From: Hyposmocoma kahamanoa
Lineage: Eukaryota; Arthropoda; Insecta; Lepidoptera; Cosmopterigidae
Assembly: GCF_003589595.1 (NCBI RefSeq)
Contig: NW_020653200.1
Location: forward strand, 3,494,507-3,558,506
DNA length: 64,000 nt
Direction of reading: 5' to 3'
Shown here: positions 22,201 to 37,200 of the stretch, piece after piece
How positions within the stretch are numbered: the first letter of the stretch is position 1
Layout: each line of letters opens with the position of its first letter
Notes under the pieces: model-generated
Seen by the model: the letters and a program-made list of their open reading frames with translations, nothing else
Told to the model about the DNA's origin: nothing
Database searches by the model: none
Translations under genes and position numbers: made by a program

Positions 22201-25200
22201 CCAATAAGAACTTACTACAAGTCTTAGTTTTTTTTAAGTAATCAACATTTTTTAAAAACAAGTAAAATAAAGCACTTAACTATCTTATTCTAGTATTGTT
22301 CTACTATATTACTATTACGACTACTTGTAATCAAACAAATACTTGAACAAAAATGATTCTATTTAGAATCGATTCGATCGATCGAATGGAATATGCGAGT
22401 TCACACGTATTCCGTTCAATCAATCGATTTAGCGCGAGCGGAAGGAGGTTTCCATCACTAAATAGTTCTTGTGACGTCATAATGGGTACAAAAAATGTGG
22501 CACGCTTGGTTTTCGTACAAATTGCTGTACTTGCGGCGTCTATCTAGATATAAGTCTGTGGAGTAAAGTCATTGATGAAACTTCGTTTAAATACCGCTCG
22601 TTAACGAAATTTCGTTTTCAAGAAAGAGAGTAGACCTCCAGATCCTGACCTGTTCACATAACTGCACATTTCTAGACGTCGTTTTGTAGAATTTCTAATC
22701 GCAAAAGGTGAACATTTTTAATGACGTGCCGATTTTATTAAAGATGTTACCTGTATATTCAAAATCTCAATTACCTGTGGCCTACCATGAACTCTTATTA
22801 CGATTCAGTTTAGGACTTAAAATGAATCGTTGTGATACAGCGCTACATGAAGTGTATATCACTATCCCACTTATGTGTCGTTACGAACCTATACTGAACT
22901 GTAATAAGAGTTCATGTAACGCCACTGGTTTGACTTTTGAACTTTAATATTAATGTCGCTATAAAATTTTAAACAACTAACATTTTAGACAAAGATTGAG
23001 TTGATTGTCATCAGATGTTTTTCATAAACTAAGCTTTTAGACGTTTTAGTTTAAAACCTCTTTAATATACTGACAACAGTTGAGTTACAGTCGTAATTAA
23101 ATAGTTGTTTATTGACAGGGTAAGGTAATCACCACACACTTATCTACACTGAATTTTCGTAGCTCCTTTTGAAAGAATTCGTTCAGGGAAGTACTACTAT
23201 TTTACCTATTACTGCTGCCAAGCAGTAATGTGAACTATACTGCCATATTACTGCATTCCGATTTTGAAGGCTGGGACTTGTCCACTTACATAATATGTGT
23301 CGTTTATTATAAAATTGAATTAAGTCCTTGTAATTAAATTTAGAAATAATGAGCTTTTAGCAAATTAATGTGTTTAGTTCTCTGAGTAACCTAGTAATGC
23401 CATCTATGGGATGTTAGTGCAATTATTGGAGTTCCTTCGCTTACATAATGAAAGATATGACTAAATGCATTGACGTACCAGTAAATGGACGTCGGGTTCG
23501 CGCTAAAAAGTGTCCGCACCTATAGGGCATTAAAATCGCATACACAGCCTCAATCGCGCAACAGTCTTCTTTGTTCGACTGACAGCGCGGTTGTCAATCA
23601 TGCAGTACCATATAATAATAACTTGTAAAAATTACTGCACTAAAGTGTAAAAACAGGATTTTGTATCATATTTTCACTAAACAAATATATTGTTATCATA
23701 GTTCTCATTTAAAAGTGTTATTTTGTACAGTTTTATCGTATTTAATTTATATATAAATGGATCGTAAATATAAATTACATAAGCACACGAAATAAATACC
23801 TAATTGCCCTATTTCTACACATTGCATGCGCAAAAGATGGAAAGAGACCCATTACGTCAATTTGAAGAAGCTTATAATAAACTTCTTGGTCATTTTCAAT
23901 TGTTCGAACCACAAACAATTGAAATATTTAGAACAAAGAAACTATAGAGTCGCTTTGATTTTAATCTTATTTTTTTTAATATTTCTAATTGAACGTTAGC
24001 ATTATCTAACTAATATTGTTGTATAAGTTTTACGGCTGGGGATTACCTATCAGAAGTCAGAAAATACATTTTGCCCGAAATAACGTTAGCTCGAATTTTC
24101 ATAATGTGAAATATACTTTTTTAGGAAGATTACAAAACAAAAGATAATTTTGTCTTTGTGAAAATCATCAAAATTATTCGAAAGCGTAACGGTTTTATTA
24201 TAAATCGGAATTACGGATATTTGAGTTGAACGTTTATATATAATATCAGTACATTTCTTAAAGTACACGCTTACTTTCACAATTGTAGTAATATTTGTAT
24301 GTATGTATCTGCCCATCTCTTTATTAATTCTTTAAGTGAATTTGTACAAAATTCGATAGAATGATATTTATAAAATTTAATTAATATTTACGGTAAAGGC
24401 TACTCCATTACTCTCGTGTTCAAGTAATTTTCAGTTGAAGCTGATATGGTGAATTTTGTTAAATTTCCAGCAGAAGCTGAATATGGTGTTTCTGGGCTCT
24501 TAAATTGTTGCAAGCAAAATTAGGCAGTACTGCAATGACGTTACAATTTAAATTAAATGTTTTAGTTTTATATATTTCGTTACATGTCAATACGTTTGTA
24601 TAGGTTAACTTCGGACATTTTTTTCGTGGTTTTTGTATTAGACCCGACGTCCATTTGTTGGTAGGTCAATGACTAAATGTGATACTTTCAAGCAAAAAAA
24701 TATGTGTTTTAAAATATCGACTACACCACTTTAATAATGATCGACACATATATCCAGGGTGAGAGACGAAAATGTATAGTAGAGATTTAAAGCTCTGAGT
24801 GATGCGCGCGACTTTTTCGTCCCGTCATTTGGTATCATAAAAATATCGCATTAAGCCGGTCAGAAAAAGCTTTATGTGCATGTAATAAAAGCTACAAATA
24901 CGTTTCTCGGATCGAGTGGAAGCATAACGCGCAACGTCTTTTCTTTTTCGGACGGGCTCAAACTTATTCCGCTTTAAGAGTCTATACAACCTCAAATATG
25001 TTTGATTCCGCGTAACAGAAAATTTAATCAAGCACTTTGATTTACAAGAAAACCGCTATGTTCAGTGGGTGCTTTACATATACCAATGATTTTTTTTTTA
25101 TATCAACACTAAATAGAATACGTATAGTACACGATATACATTTTTCAAATGGCTTTAATTTCGTTTGTCAAAAAATAAATTCTGAAATAAAGCCAGTGTC

Positions 25201-28200
25201 CCCGTTCGACCCAAGCAAAATAAACCGTATTAGTACGGGAAAAGATTGAATACCAGTTGAGGTTACAGTTGAATACCAGTTGAGTACAGTGACCTTAGAC
25301 AAATTAAATTGCTATAAATCGCAGTCACAACAACGTAAACAAGACCTGTATAGAATTCCCATAAGATAACAACCGATACCGACGACGATGTTCGTAACAC
25401 TGACATTGTTACCAGGAAAAGAAACAACGGTCGCATATCGACAGACGTAATAACATATTACTTACCAAAAGATGACGCGGGGCCTGACGGACTTTCATCT
25501 GCGCCGTTCTTATCGTGATTCGTAAATACAAGAAGGAAAACAATTACAACAAATGAATAATAAGTTGGTAAATTGTTTCTAGATTCTTTTTTGGTTCACT
25601 TACGGGCAATGAATTTTTAGTCGCCTGTGAGAAATATTTAACTGCCTCAGTGGCCGAACGATTACCATGCCGGACTGCCACGCAGAGGTCCCAGGTTCGA
25701 TTCCTGGGCCGGGACAAATATTTGCATGGCCTACATTTAGTTCTCGTGATTTTGGGTGTAATTTGTGGTTATCGAATGTGTATGTCCATGGCACCCACAA
25801 CACAGGGTTTCCCTATTGCGGGACTATGTTGAGTGTGTGCGTTATTATTATAGAAGACACGTTTAAAAACGAGACATTGGTTACACTAATTTAGATTAAA
25901 TTCGGATTTTTTTATTTTTGTCTTACATAAATTGTTTCGAGATCAGTATTACATTAAAAACTTTACCAGTTTACAATATTTTACAAAATTTAATTTCTCG
26001 AATCTGTGCCGCGAGTGTGGCATTGTGAAGGTTAAGGTACTATTTTGACTGGCACAACAGACTACAGAGCACAAAGCAATGTCTGACTACAGCGCACAAA
26101 TAATGTTTTTGTAAATAAAGAATTTTCAAACATGAACAATCTTCTCACTTCGTGTTTCGGTCAGGTTCCAAGCTATGTCGCAGCGTTGTAATCAATCACT
26201 GCGGTTTGTCGACTATCCCACGAGTTGGAATAATACCTAAACTTCCTTAATATCACTTTTACAAAGTTAGAATCGCGAAATACGTAAACGTTGTAAATAA
26301 TACATTTGTAAAACTAGATGTAATATTAAATTATAATAATTATAACTTTGTATATAAAAAACCGATCTCAGAAGTTAGCCGCTTTCGCAGTGTTCGTTAC
26401 ATCTTGTGGGTGAAATCCAATAAACCGGATTCATCCCCTAATTTGTTACTCTTAAAGGTGGAATCTTTTTTAAAATTTGAATAGAACCACTACTAAGGAC
26501 TTTTCCAACAAAAAAGAAACATCGAAATCGGTCCAAAAACTTCGGTGTAATCCCGTAATATACACGCAAAAAAAAACATTCGAATTGACAACCTACTTTT
26601 TAACTGACTTAAAAAAAGAAGAGGTTCGCAATTCGACTGTTTTTTTTTGCGTGTATATTACGCGATTACTCCGGAATTTAAGGAACGGTTTCGATGATTC
26701 TTTTTTGTTGAAAAGGTCCTCAGTAGTGGTTTCATTGCGGCATTTGAGAACCGATTTTGGTGATTGTTTTTTTTATTGGAAAGAGGATACCTTAGAAGTG
26801 AATTTGAAGAAAATATTCCATCTCTAAGGGTGGCAAACGAGGAGACGAAAGACTTGAGCTCGGTTTTTTACTTTACTAAGACTTGTACTAAGATTAACCC
26901 TCCTTTTTTGGAGTTGGTTAAAAAGTATAGGATTATGCACGTTTTGAAATTTATAGTAGAAGATCCTATTAGAATTATCTAAAAGACATTGAAATAAGCA
27001 CTTTACATACCAATATTCGATATATTCATATAAATGCGTATAATAATTATAATACTACTAATAATAATATGTTTATTTCTTGACAAAAACACGTACAGAA
27101 GGTTCTCAGTAATTTAAGATACACTAACAGTTTTTTTTTTGCTTGTTGAAGGCACCTGTACTACACTTCACCAGATCCTCACCCTTGCGAATGATACATA
27201 CTATCTTAAGGCGTTACTTAAAAAAATATAACTGTTGTAAGCTACAAATTTAAACGAATATGTAACACAAGGACCTATCGTACTTTAAAATCTTGTGTCG
27301 TCATACTTTATGTTAAAGCCTAGCGTCAGAGCCACAATTCTGGGTTTTACTGTAAAGTAGGTCACAACCCGAATTCATTTTGCATAATTGATACGGAATA
27401 CCATATTCCTTGGGATTACGAATTTATTTTTCAAATGAGCTAAAAGGGTGATAGGCTGATAAGTAATATACGATAATGGGGTTCATTGACGTGTACTCAG
27501 TTCTGTCCTGTTTACAAATCTACAAGCAGTAAACAGTTACAACGCAGTAGGAGCAGCGAAGGCATTATACAAAATACAATTGCAAAACAAATTAACAAAT
27601 TATAAAAGGATGCGTCCATCAAAAAATGCCGTTTTAGCACGCTAGCAGATACATTGATTGGTTGTCATTAAACAGTTCCAACGCAGTAGAAGCAGCGAAG
27701 ACATTACAAATTGTATAATACAATTAATAAATTGTAAAATACAATTAATAAATCATAAAAAGATGCGTCAAAAAAAATGCCGCTTCAGTACACTAGTGTC
27801 ATGAATTGGTTGTCATTTTGCCGCCGCACAGTGGGCTCAAATTGATAATTTTTGGAAATAGGAATAACTTGTGGAGTATCGAGCTAAATTTTTTTTATGT
27901 GATAGACAATAACAATCCTACTAGTTATTTTCTCTCGTCTCCATAAAGACATAATTTATAATTGAACTTAAAAAAAAGTAGTTGTTAAATAATAACATTA
28001 TCAACCGACTTAAAAAAGGAGGACGTTCTCAATTCGACTGTATGTTAAAACGCGATAACTCCGGCATTTGTGAATCGATTTTAGATGATCCTTTTTGGTT
28101 CGAAAGAGGGTATCTCAGTGTTGGTCCCATTTAAATTTAAAGAATTATTCCACCACTAAGGGTGGCAAAATTCGTCCCCTGAACCTGGCTTCGCGCACGT

Positions 28201-31200
28201 TTCGTTAACCGATTTTAATAAATCTTGGCAAATAGGTGTAAGTAATTCCAATACGAAAGCCCATAAGCAAACTTTTGAGGTTGTTTTTCTTAAAAAAATA
28301 TTCTTCCTCTAAGGAAAATTAAAAGAGCGTTCTATATTCAAAGTAAAAATGCTAACCAAATAAATCTAAAAAAAGGGGGGTTAAATTTGTCTAAATATTA
28401 CTTCAGAGTTTTGAAAATATATGGTTATTTGACAAAAGTCATCATTATGTCAATAAATCTAGGCGCACTTTTCAATCGATTTCAGTTACAATCTTAGCTA
28501 CTTTTTAAGTTAATATAAAAGATGTTTTAATAACCTGTCAATTATTATTCTACTATACCCCACTCGAGGGGCTTAAAATATGTGTATGACTATTTTATAT
28601 TAACTAATTTGTGCTCTGTTTTGTTGTTTTTTTATAATGAGAGAAATAAACAAATATTACTTATGTTTTAAGCAAGTTTTGAGTTATTTTCTCGCCTCGA
28701 CTTACAAAACACTTGTACACACTACATCACTTACACGAGTCTCGCCGGAAATTTCAATTGCTGGACACGTCTCATAGAAGAACGAGTCGCAGGCGAGCCA
28801 ATTGCTAATTTCCTGTTCTCAGTGCTGCACTATTTTTTTTTACGATTTGTGACTTTGTTGTCGGCACAGCTAGCTAACTGTGACTTTTTACCACGTGGTC
28901 GAAAAAGTCCACTGACTTCTATATGTCACTACATATAGATGTTAATTTATTTAAACTGTCAGTTACAGTCTGTCGATTCTAGGCTGAATGTTTCTGTGAA
29001 GGGAAAAATGCTAAATGAAAATCCCAATACCGTATAATATTTTTTTTTTAAACTTACTTGTTTCGTAGCAGTAAGCATGACCTTTGCCATATTTACCGAC
29101 TATGGTGGTACTAAATGCTCGAGAAGATAGAAAGACAAATTCTACCATCGAAACTGCGATAAAATAATTGACCTCTTTGTTGGCGAATGCTTGCGGAGGG
29201 AAAAAGGGAAGAAATTAGTAATATTTTGTGTTTTTCGGGAAGGTATTTTATGTAGCGATTGATAACAACGAATAATAAAAAACAAACGACAAAAGTAGAG
29301 GGGGTTATTATTACAACAGCAGATTACGTAATGCATTATTCTTATGCAATATTTAGCTCCTTATCGAAGAACTGTCTAAACTGCTGTTGTTATACTGCTA
29401 TTCAGCTGTTGCGATTGCGTCGCGCGAAAGTGCAAGTATGCAATAGCGAATAGGCAGTGAGAGAAATGGCGCTAATCAGATGATTGGACAATGCTACGAT
29501 TCGCAAATCTTACGATTGTAATCTTTCAAAGAACAACATAAAGTTCTCTTTCGCATTTTATGCTTTATTATTATCTTACTGTTATAAAGTCACATATTTG
29601 AAACTACGATTTTACGGTTTATGACATTGTAATAATGACGATTTTGACATTCGATTTCGACAGGCAGTCAATCAATTTAAATACTACTGGTGCCGAAAAC
29701 AGCCATTTTGTTTTGGTTTTAATAAACCAAAACAAAATTGCTGTTTTCGGTGGTCTAGAATAGCTTTATAACAGTAGCAGATTTCATTTCGTTGCGTGTA
29801 TCGCAGGATAGTCATCCACTATCCGCGTTTAAATAGCAAATAACAGGTTACACAACATGTTACCGTGGTGTTGCCAGGGCCCTTGAGTCGAAAACTACAA
29901 AAGTTACATTTTTGTTTGTAAAAATTACATTTTAAAAATTAGTTTAAGTACGCTCCAGAAAAATCAAGCGAAAACCAGTAATTGATTAATTTCATCTTAT
30001 TTGCACCATATCTAAGTTACTTTTTCTTTTATTTTGGGTGCGTTCGTAAAGTATTTAGGACTTTCAATAACAAATATAGTTGAATTCCCTCAAAAGGAAG
30101 TTACGAAAAATGTAATAAATGTAACCATCGCAACACTACGTAATATTCATTCACAATGTCATAATGTATGCAAAACTTGAAAACTGCAGAATAACAGGTT
30201 TTCTGACAACAGTTTACAATAACAATTCTATAAATACAATACAATAACAAGTTGAAAACTCGCATAACAGTATAATGAATTATTAACAAACAGCCGTTTT
30301 TGCCATGTCTAGTCAAAAGGAGTACAAAATTTGAAAGAATAAAATAACAAACTATTTCAAAAAGAATGTGCTCGTTCACCCTCTTTGATATGCGTTACAA
30401 AATGACAATTTAGTTGATACAAAAGTACATTTGGCGCATTTAGTTATAGCTGTGGTTATAAAGTTGACGGTTGAAATTCTACTTGGATAATAAATAATTG
30501 GATAGAATATAGTACGATGGCTACTAACATGTAGTTCAGCAATAATGAGTTAGGCGCGAATCACTTTCGCTGAGTACAGAAGCACAAAACCACCAAAAAA
30601 GAAATACAAATATCCTGTTTACTGCTCGGAGTATTACAGATATCTTATATATTCTCCATTCTCTCTCTCTCTCTCTCTCTCTATTCTCCACGATCTGTCA
30701 AAAGTATGACATTCATGCTGATAGGTTAAACAAGTTGTTTTCGGTTGCCATTTCTTTGTGTGACGACCAGAATAATAATGCTCGCGCGTAGGGATACTTT
30801 GCTGCGAATCCACTATTTAGAGCAAATTGACAGTTCCGAGAACAGACAACTCTTTTCAAACAACTTTGTTATTTCCAAATAACAACTTACTTAAATAGTC
30901 CGTGGATTTGTGTGCGCCTAATCGATAGGTAGCTACTAGGTAAGCGAATGCTCTTATATCGACAACTACAATTAAAAAAAAAAACTATTAGGAAAATAAA
31001 GTATTGATTCTTATGCACTAAAATTTTTCGACAAACGTCGCTTTAAATCGAACCTCACTATATACTTAAACAATTTACAAAAGCCCGTGATTGCATGGTA
31101 AATCGCACCAGGCAATGTCCGCCCCCACCGTAACTGGGAAACTCGTATTGTGTATATTAATCAATGAATTTTTAGGAAAACGCTCAATTTGGCTTTGATA

Positions 31201-34200
31201 GAAATTCACCTAAAAATAGGGAATTTTTAGGGAAACGCTCGAAAACAAATTAAGAAATATGCCTACAAAATAAAATTTAGTTTAGTCTAAGCCTAATCGA
31301 ATGCCACATACGAAGAATTACTAATACAGCGTGTTTATGTTTATCAAGTCAACCTCCAAACTAGGTAATCTCAGTACAGAGTACTAAAAAAAACGGACCT
31401 CAAATGTCATTCATCTCCTAATATGCACCCTTAGAGGTGGAATATTTTCTTCAAATTGAAATGGGACCGCTACTGAGGTATCTTCTTTCCAACAAAAAAA
31501 TAATCATCAAAGTCGGCAAGTAAGCATCAAAACAAAACTAAAAAAATAAGCATCAAAACTTTTCACACGTTATCATTACTGCTCACAAGTTATCGCGTAA
31601 CATACATACAAAAAAAAGTCGAATTGAGAACCGTATCTTTTTTTAAGTCGGTTAAAAATGTAATTTCGTACAAAACAAGCAACTTATCAATGTTATTTTC
31701 AAATTCGTAATAGACTTTTTCCGTATACAAAACTGGTGACTAGTTGTGCGTTAGTGACCTAAGAATATTTGCGTTGATATCCAAAATAAGAACCTTCAGT
31801 TTTGATACCTACTTCATAAACACCTATTTGTTAGGCACAACCATTGAAAGTCGTGCACGCCATAACATTTTGTGAATTGCTAAGGTTGACATATTTGTAA
31901 TCTTAATCTTATCGACATTAATCTATAATGATAGAACACCCAGTAATCCGTATTACAAGGTACTAGTAGATGATTTCGAGCGCGATCGATAAGCGGTGAC
32001 GTTAAGTATAGGCGGCGCGTCCACCTGATCGAATACGCCGTTCCCGATACTACCCCGATTTTTGTTCTTAGAATAAATAAACAAAATGTTGAACACAATT
32101 AGGGTTGGTAAATTTCCGAGAATATTTCCGAAAATGGAAATATTCTCGGAAACATTGCGAGAATGTTTCGCAAATGCGAAATTTACATAAAAAGTTGAAT
32201 ACTTTGGTGCAAAAACGTTTTTTTTCATATGAAGAAATATTTTGAAGTTAAGTTGATTGACACATTTTAATTCTTATTAATACCACAGAAATCCATTTTG
32301 GTGAAAATACTGCAAAATTTCTTAAATTTCCTTATATTTCATAGAAACTTCCCACGAAATATTTCAGAAACTTTTTGGAAATTTTTCAGAATTTCTTCAT
32401 TATTTTATATTTTTATAGATAATTTTAATGTGGGGATCAAAATAATGCATAACAAAGGTGATTTAAAACTTTGTATTAAATAATTGAAATTGAATAATAA
32501 AAAAAAATGCTATACAATAGGTATGTAAGAAGCTTGTCGCACTTTGTAGACCAATAAAGTTTTAAAATATAATCAACAATAACAATTTACAAAATAATCA
32601 ACATATATTATAGTAAAATTATTCAGTGCTCAAACATCAACAATTATAATTAAAATAGGTACCTCAAGAACAAATAACAAAATCACAGATTGGTTCTTAA
32701 TTATGAAAAATACTGGGATTAAAAAACTTAAGAATCAAAATAAAATATAAAACTTAATACTAATCTGTATGCAACTCATCACTGCTCCATGATGTCGTAT
32801 CTGAACAGGAAGCTACTGATAATGTGTCCTCATTTCTATCATACATAAGGTTCTGTTAGCAAATCAATGTCAGCGTTCAGGTGGTCAATTGAGCATCGAT
32901 CTGAAATCTTCGCTGTTTTATGTGGAGCGTTTAAAAGTCGCCAATTGTGTGAAACGTAACTTAGTTTTCCAGCCCTGTCTGTTGTTAATTTGTTGCGTTT
33001 AGTGGTGTGTATGTTCCCAAATGTTGAAAACGATCGTTCCACTGCTGCAAAAGTTGATGGTACGGTCAAAATTTTGTTGGTCATCTGGCCCAATTTTGTT
33101 TGCCCAAAGAAATTATTCCACCATTATTTTTAATATTATTTCTAAATCTCTCAAACAATATATTATCAGAACAAATAACGTTCTTAAATTTTTAATTAAA
33201 AAATTTAAGAACGTTATTTGGTTCATGAAAACGATTCCTGTGCCAAATTTAATACCCTAATTTCAACATATTAACTATTAATACATATACGGTATAAAAG
33301 TGGCAAAATCTAAGTGGATTACGAATATTTATTTCATTCATTCTTTTGATGAGTATGAAATTTCCAGGAAACTTTCCATGCAATTTATGGACATTTAAGA
33401 GAAGTTACGGAAATTTACTTATTTATTCCGATTCCTTCAAAAAAAGTATTTTGGTTTTACAACCATGATATAGAACTATAACTTTTCTTAAATGTTTCTT
33501 GAATATGCGATAGTAAAAATGCAAAGTAAATATGTAAATTTCCATAAATTTCGCGTTTTGAGAATGTTTCCGAAATATTTCAAGAAACATTCAGACTGGA
33601 AAGTTTCCAATTTAGGAAAGTTTCCGGCTGCCCATCACTAAACACAATGCTTCTCTCTCGCACTATATTTATCATAGCAATATTTGCTATTTGGTAACTA
33701 TGCTCTTCTTACAGATGGCCAGTCCCTGCAGGACATGGACATATCGCCAGATAGGAGTACACCTCTGTCAGAAAACTCGTACGGAACCCGAGAACCAAAT
33801 TCCACAGCTCGCAGTAACTCTGAAAACAATGCAGTTCCTCCTGTAGTAGTTTTGGACAATTCAAATCAAACTGTGTGTATTAGGATTGAACTTTTACATG
33901 AAGTAATATAATAATACATAGATTTATATAAACAGTAATTAAAATGCAAATGTTTGTGTTTTTAGAGCGGGTCACTGCTCGCAGCAGCATTGCCGCGTAT
34001 AGTGGCCACTTCCGCCAATGTGACGAATACAATTGGCCCCAGCGTGTCGAGCGGAGTGCCGCCTTCGAACACAGCCGCCAACAACGGCGGCGCGTCGCCA
34101 GCCTGCGACGTGAGCGGCGCAGGAAGCGGCTCTGGTACCCCTCACCGAGACGCCGGCCCCCCAACACCCACGCATTCTGAGAATACGGATCCCCACGCGC

Positions 34201-37200
34201 CGCCCTTGCATCTGGATACTGCTTTGCCCAGAAAGAGTTAGTATTGACTGACCTTTCCTACTACGCAGTAGCGCAACATTATTTTTTTCGGTTGATAATA
34301 TCCTTATTTTTATAGAGATACGAACTGCTTTTTATGCACAATTAAATATTTCTTTAATTTTGAAACTTATCAACGTGTTGCACAGTGGAGTGCCTGGGGA
34401 GCTATTCGTCGGTGGTAGGCGGAACGCTGCACCACGCGCCGCCGATGCTGACTCCCTCCTTAGTGAACTACGTGCGTTCAGATCTTACGGGGCACGTCAC
34501 TGGTTGGCCAGCGGATATTTTAGAAAAACAGGTAAGTCCAAGTAAAATGAATACTTGCATGATCGCTCAGCGGCAACCTTCATCGTTATATTTTATTCAA
34601 TAAATACATAAATTCTAAACATTACCGAATTTTGTTTAGCCGAAAACTTGATAATTTTCTAATTGAACTTGCATTTGCCTGAAAATACTGTCATTAATTG
34701 ATTGTAACATAAATAAAATAACTTTGTAAGATGAACCACGCACGTAGATGTTCATTAACTGTCAAAATTTCCGTAAGATTGAAATCTGTGTTTTTGTCTG
34801 CATTACTGAAGTAACAGTTTGTTTATTTCATCTATGGTCGTGCTTACCGCTGCACCAAAATTACGTGAACTGGACACAAACATGTCTATAGCCGAGTGGG
34901 ACTAATGTTGTCTATTCCATTTTTGTCTATAATACCAACTGAGGGGACGAACAAGTCGTGCGCTGGGGGTAGAAATAAGTAAAGTGGCAGTACTAACCTG
35001 GACACTCTTTCACAAGGAGCACCACTGCTACTAAAAATTTTATATGATAATTTCAAGTATGTAATAGGTAGTTTAGAAACCCAAACAATTATATTAATAC
35101 AATAATATTACCGTTAATTGTTATGTATTCTTAAATACAATTATTATATACGGAATATTTCAAAATAGTATAGGAAAGGCGTTATTCAGCCCGTGCACTT
35201 TTAGTGTTGGAGTTACAAAATTGACAGCAGCCATCATTGTGGCAGAAATGAGAATGTGCGGCTCAGACGCTTGTCACACTTAACAACTTCCTACACATTT
35301 TGAGAGCATTAACAAATCGAGATGTGTTATAATTGCTAATACACCGGGCAAACAAACAGGAAATTTTAAAAATTTCTACCACTAACTTGGAAGTTGGACC
35401 AAACAAATAAATTGATAACAGCAGTGAAAAAGAAAAACGAATTTCTGTCCCAGTAGTTCAAAGCTATCAGTGCCTACAGTATATTATGTATGTACTACAT
35501 AACTTCTATTAGGTTTTTTTTCCTAGTACATAATCCAGAGCACGTCAAATTTGACCCTTGAGTTTCAATTCAACTCAGAAAATTTATTATAATAAAGAAA
35601 ATTAATTTTCCATTTCTTAGTCTAAATTTTTGTACAATTGGATGGTGATAAGCAATAACATGTCAACCAACATGACAATCACGAAAATGGCACCTGAAGA
35701 TTTTCTCTTTGTTTTTGATAGCTTATTCTAAAATTTACAGGTAAAATGAAAAATTCTGCTGTTGTGCTTGTTGTTGTTGAGATCATAGATGGAATCATAG
35801 TAATAAAGCACTGTAAAGGAAGGTGGTTCTCTCTTCCATGAGGTTACCAAAACAAGCCAAGTGAAACTCCAAATTGTTCAGAAGATTTTTATTTTTACTT
35901 TGTATGTCGCCAATACAATTTCACCCTATATGCGTATGGTCCGGGCAGTTGTTCCCAAGAAGGGACTTACTCCTGGAAACCGTTCCGCGAGATGAGGTTT
36001 ATTCACCCTATATGATGAGCAATAATCTTTCGTATGAGCGTACGAAATATCAGAAGATCCGGGTAGCAGTTCCCAAGAAGGGACTCAACTCCTGGTTGCC
36101 TTAATGAGCTCTCTGTATTCTCAGATTTCTCTGCACATTAACAAAATTGTGTTCGAGTAGGGAAAATCTTAACCCCGCGATTCAGAAATAACGCCAATTG
36201 AGTCAATGCCATCTAGCGGATTCTTAGAGAACTAAAAGAAAACAATCTGGCTGAACGCCGTCTGTTACATAAAGTAGGTTTGTTACAGCACAACAATTCA
36301 TAATTCCTGAGGTGATAGCAGCAAGTTTTCATTTATTATTAAATTTTAGAACAAACTATTAAAAACAACAAAAAATCTTTACGTCAAATTTTCGCTAAAC
36401 TAGATCATGTTGGTTGACACGTTATTGCTTATCAGCATCCATATATAATTCAAAATTTGTACTTAATTTACTCTGGCCTTCAATATTTTTTTGTGAATTA
36501 TTACAATATTTAATAAAATTATTCGTAACTGAGTAAAATATAAAATATGTTAAAATTGTAAATATTAAAATAAAGACTAACGTCTTAACATGACATGTTC
36601 ACCTTTAGGAAAGTTGTTTTAAAAAAATCGAACAATTGATTTCTTCGCTTTAGTGATGAAAAGAGTAGTGTCTTTTTTTCAACGGTTAATTCAACCATTG
36701 TACTATATCGTCGCCTTCTTTCTCAAACTCACATCTAAAGCACAAAGTTACTGAAATGCAAAAAAAGTTGTATATGCAAATGTTGCAAGCTGGTTTCACA
36801 TCACATTTATTTCATATTCACACACTGGCTTTTACCTATACTTAAAGTAATGCATCGAAATTAACAACCCTTGATACGAAATTTAAAATAAGTAGGAAAT
36901 TTTGCCATCTCCTGAATAATCACTCTTTATAAGATACGAGTTTGAGAAAATAAGGTATCGATATAGAATTTTGTGTGCAATTGACTGATTACCATCCATT
37001 GGTTAAATTCTTCTATAGTTTCAATAGGAATCGATACAACTATGTCAGTTAATTAAGATATTCTGAAAGTGCTTAATTCTCTTTTATAGTGGTGACCAGC
37101 TTCCCATTACATTTTCTTATGGTAAAAACCACCTTTCACAGCTCATATTCACTGTAAACAAGTACAGTATAGAAATTTAAAATACAATAACTGCTAGTTT

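Noticed and set aside
24086..24316. 76-codon minus-strand ORF inside the long hAT family A copy
   Set aside because: No transposase motif; AT-rich chance frame.
25641..25720. tRNA gene calls at the heads of the SINE copies (also 45058 and 50795)
   Set aside because: Each head is followed by the same SINE body and the copies are dispersed, so they are retroposons rather than tRNA genes.
33944..34180. Alternative frame through Wac exon 7 ([14 protein letters not shown]...)
   Set aside because: It stops at 34180 and cannot be joined to the conserved C-terminal exons.
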